Source: JACJXW01 sp964418125 (GTDB taxonomy: Bacteria > Bacteroidota > Bacteroidia > Chitinophagales > Saprospiraceae). Taken from it: DNA of 64,000 nt. A model generated the notes under the pieces. That model worked only from the letters and a program-made list of their open reading frames with translations. It did no database searches and was not told the origin of the DNA. This document shows, in pieces, positions 62,047-64,000 of the stretch (positions within the stretch are counted from its first letter, which is position 1; the number at the start of each line of letters is the position of its first letter). Made by a program: the position numbers and the translations under genes. Location of the stretch: NCBI GenBank assembly GCA_964418125.1, contig CAYQKY010000016.1:1-64000 (forward strand). The letters are read 5' to 3'.

Positions 62047-63003
62047 CTAAAACGGCAACTTTCCCAGGTCCACATTCCCCCCCGTCAGTATCACCCCTAC
62101 CTTCCTGCCCCCGAAAACCGGCCGGTTGGCCAGCACGGCCGCCAGCGGCACGGCGCAGGACGGCTCGATGACGATCTTCATGCGCTCCCACACCAGCCGC
62201 ATGGCGGCGATGATGGCCTCCTCGCTGACGGTGAAGATGTCTTCCAGTTCGCGCTGTATGATATCAAATGTCTTTTCCCCCAGGTTGGTGCGCAGGCCGT
62301 CGGCGATGGTGTCGATGGTGGTATTTACCTGCAGGGTTCCGCTTTTAAAGGAGCGGTAAGCGTCGTCTACGGCTTTGGGTTCGGAGCCGTAGGCCAGGGC
62401 GCCTGGGGAGAAATAGCGGGTGCTGAGTGCCGTGCCGCTCATCAGCCCCCCTCCGCCGATGGGGGCGATAATGCAGTCGAGCTTGCCGGTATCCTCGATC
62501 AGCTCTTTGGCGGCGGTGGCTTGCCCGGCGATGACGTTGTAGTCGTTGTAGGGATGGATGAAAGTGGCGCCGGTGCGCTCCACCACTTCCTCAAGGGTGC
62601 TTTCCCGGGCGGCGAGGGTGTTTTCGCAGAGGATGACCTCTGCCCCGTAGCCCTCGGTGGCGGCCTTTTTGATGGCGGGGGAGGTGTCGGGCATGACGAT
62701 GTAGGCGGGAATGCCAAGTAGTTTGGCGCTGAGCGCGACTGCCTGGGCGTGGTTGCCGGAAGAGTGGGTGGCCAGGCCGCGCTCTTTTTCCTTATCGGTG
62801 AGGCGTAATGCTGCGCTGCTGGCGCCCCGCATCTTAAAGGCGCCGACCTTCTGGAAGTTCTCGCACTTGAAGAACAGCCGGGCGCCTGCCATCTCGTCGA
62901 TGCTGCGGCAGGTGAGCACCGGCGTGCGGTGGATCATCGGGCGGATGGCTTCGTGGGTGCCGTGGATGTCCTCGGCGGTGGGGATGTGGTGGAGTTGGTT
63001 CAT
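62047..63003 (-). CDS. Threonine/serine dehydratase (PLP fold type II)
   Basis: 318 residues, without the C-terminal ACT regulatory domain of biosynthetic IlvA, so a catabolic threonine/serine dehydratase or serine racemase. PLP lysine in FQKVGAFKMRGASSAALRL (near residue 60), the substrate loop SSGNHAQAVAL and the phosphate-binding PIGGGGLMSGTAL are intact. Converts threonine or serine to 2-ketobutyrate or pyruvate plus ammonia. Cytoplasmic. Upstream lies a word-repeat fold-back (63009); 61827-62046 is empty of features. Confidence 0.9.
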   Translation of the reverse strand: MNQLHHIPTAEDIHGTHEAIRPMIHRTPVLTCRSIDEMAGARLFFKCENFQKVGAFKMRGASSAALRLTDKEKERGLATHSSGNHAQAVALSAKLLGIPAYIVMPDTSPAIKKAATEGYGAEVILCENTLAARESTLEEVVERTGATFIHPYNDYNVIAGQATAAKELIEDTGKLDCIIAPIGGGGLMSGTALSTRYFSPGALAYGSEPKAVDDAYRSFKSGTLQVNTTIDTIADGLRTNLGEKTFDIIQRELEDIFTVSEEAIIAAMRLVWERMKIVIEPSCAVPLAAVLANRPVFGGRKVGVILTGGNVDLGKLPF

Positions 63004-63008
63004 GGATG

Positions 63009-63131
63009 GTTAAATGGTTATACCGTCTTTTTGAGCCGGTTAAAATTGTTAGATATATGGATGCAAAGCCTTCGATACAATTGGGGGCTGCCCGGCAACA
63101 ATATAACCATTTGACGATCCAACAATTCACT
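63009..63131. repeat. Fold-back element with GTTAAATGGTTATA word arms
   Basis: GTTAAATGGTTATA (63009-63022) pairs with TATAACCATTTGAC (63102-63115), 13 of 14. Inside and outside, related words (GGTTAAAATTGTTAGAT; GATCCAACAATTC) pair in slipped register. It lies between the dehydratase start and the oxygenase stop codon. Confidence 0.65.
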
Positions 63132-63181
63132 CTCCGGGCATTTCTCCCGAGTTTCCCTTTCGAAGCAGATTTTCCGGACAT

Positions 63182-64000
63182 TTACGGCTCCGCAGCCTTT
63201 AACCACTCCTTCTGCATCGCCTGCGGCACCTGGAAGTTCCTGCCCTTGTAGTTGTCGAAATAACCCACCATGGCCTTTACGGTTTGTCTGGACAGGAATC
63301 CGAGTACTTCGTCAAGCGGGCCGTCCACCTTGTCTTCCAGGCGTTCGCCCAGGGAGAAGAGGGCCTGAACGGCGTGAGGCAGGGCGGCGGCCAGGCAGCC
63401 TCCGCGTGGCTGAATGCCCAGAATTCCGGAATACTTCGGGCCGATGAGGTGCCTTATGATGGTTTCCGGCGCCAGGGCCAGCTCTTCTCTGCGGAGCACA
63501 TCCTGGGCGAAATCGATCAGCGATCGGGTGAGCAACTTTCCCTCTTCCGAGGCGGCGGCCTGCCGGTTCAGGATCTTGTTGATCAGGATGCGCCCCTCGG
63601 CGGCATTGTCGGGAAGAAGGGCTTCGTCGACGCCGAGGTTGTGGCCGATGGCTCTCCAGGTTTGGAAGTAAGCTTCCTGCAGGGGCTGTGGTTCGTGGAT
63701 GCCGAACTGTTCCAGCCCTTCGAGTACGGCCACGCTGAAGGTCATCAGGGTCATGGCCATATCTTCCTGGTTGATAGGCAGGCCCAGCTTTTCCTCGTTC
63801 CAGCCTTCGGAAATCAGGAAATGCCGGATGGCGGCATGGATAAGCCGTACTTTCTGGATGGATTGAATGCCGCGCCCACGCAGGGCCAGTTCTCCCGGCG
63901 TCATTACATCGATGAGGAACTGCCCGGTTTCGGCAATGCGGCGGGCGAAGATGCGCAGGGAGCGGTCCTCGTTCGTCAGGCGGCTGGTCCGGACAAGCAC
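63182..64000 (-). CDS. MpaB-family oxygenase, N-terminal part beyond the window
   Basis: At least 272 residues; the open frame continues to the right edge of the window, so the true start is not seen. The blocks AETGQFLIDVMTPGELAL, GIQSIQKVRLIHAAIRHFL and INQEDMAMTLMTFSVAVLEGLEQFGI, with the late PHAVQALFSLGERLEDKVDG, match the MpaB / latex-clearing-protein (DUF2236) family. These are haem-binding oxygenases in which a conserved His (here in VRLIHAAIRHF) and a nearby Arg/Lys are part of the haem site. The natural substrate in Bacteroidota is unknown. Stop codon at 63182. Confidence 0.82.
   Translation of the reverse strand: MLVRTSRLTNEDRSLRIFARRIAETGQFLIDVMTPGELALRGRGIQSIQKVRLIHAAIRHFLISEGWNEEKLGLPINQEDMAMTLMTFSVAVLEGLEQFGIHEPQPLQEAYFQTWRAIGHNLGVDEALLPDNAAEGRILINKILNRQAAASEEGKLLTRSLIDFAQDVLRREELALAPETIIRHLIGPKYSGILGIQPRGGCLAAALPHAVQALFSLGERLEDKVDGPLDEVLGFLSRQTVKAMVGYFDNYKGRNFQVPQAMQKEWLKAAEP

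Overview
The window looks like a chromosome segment of a marine or freshwater Bacteroidota, most likely a saprospirian (Lewinella / Phaeodactylibacter / Haliscomenobacter type). The grounds are a SusC/SusD pair, several TonB-dependent receptors with carboxypeptidase-like N-terminal domains, proteins ending in type IX secretion sorting domains, a hybrid two-component protein with an AraC output, promoters of the TAnnTTTG type, no Shine-Dalgarno sequences, and moderately high GC. No rRNA, tRNA, CRISPR array, prophage or intact transposase gene was seen. Genus-level placement is inference.

Layout. 1-4600: a T9SS cargo protein and a hybrid histidine kinase bracketed by three copies of a ~100-bp palindromic repeat. 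4604-6835: a leftward operon (secreted protein, DUF2024, Rho-antiterminator-like protein, MarR regulator with a C-terminal cysteine cluster) with two matching palindromic operators at its promoter. 6836-8528: a hydroxyisobutyrate-dehydrogenase-family enzyme and an AlkD-like glycosylase. 8883-15677: a cluster of unclear role: DUF697-like membrane protein, ubiquitin-like protein, membrane-anchored helical protein, a secreted TPR-CHAT caspase-like protease, and a convergent ECF sigma factor with a TPR anti-sigma-like partner. 15914-21643: SusD, SusC and a divergent DeoR-family regulator. 21739-30849: DedA, pirin, a BNR-repeat T9SS protein, a broken RNA-repair gene (pnkp), a caspase-family protein between two related palindromes, a Gfo/Idh/MocA oxidoreductase and a nucleoside-type MFS permease. 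30934-38617: DinB-like protein, a transposon-like fold-back block, DUF6438, an M48 protease, a His-rich protein with a TonB receptor (probably metal uptake) and a SRPBCC/GyrI protein. 39094-47776: a beta-propeller sensor fused to an adenylate cyclase, a prolyl oligopeptidase-family peptidase, a GT39 glycosyltransferase, an SCP2-domain protein and a membrane AraC regulator. 48206-55349: ileS, a chimeric remnant of a nucleotidyltransferase module, an alpha/beta hydrolase, a 56-residue membrane protein and a two-gene ABC exporter operon with its own palindromic operator and probably leaderless mRNA. 55496-64000: DUF1028 protein, TonB receptor, FdhD, a small membrane protein, MsrA, a threonine/serine dehydratase and a truncated MpaB-family oxygenase at the right edge.

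The most striking non-coding feature is the number of long inverted repeats between genes. Some carry related stems or interiors (26078, 28144, 34882, 47796), two look like non-autonomous transposons with direct repeats at their ends (31568-32081 and 35107-35261), and several have arms built from an 8-14-nt word repeated imperfectly in tandem and then copied as its reverse complement (21644, 31485, 32571, 55351, 63009). The word differs from one element to the next.
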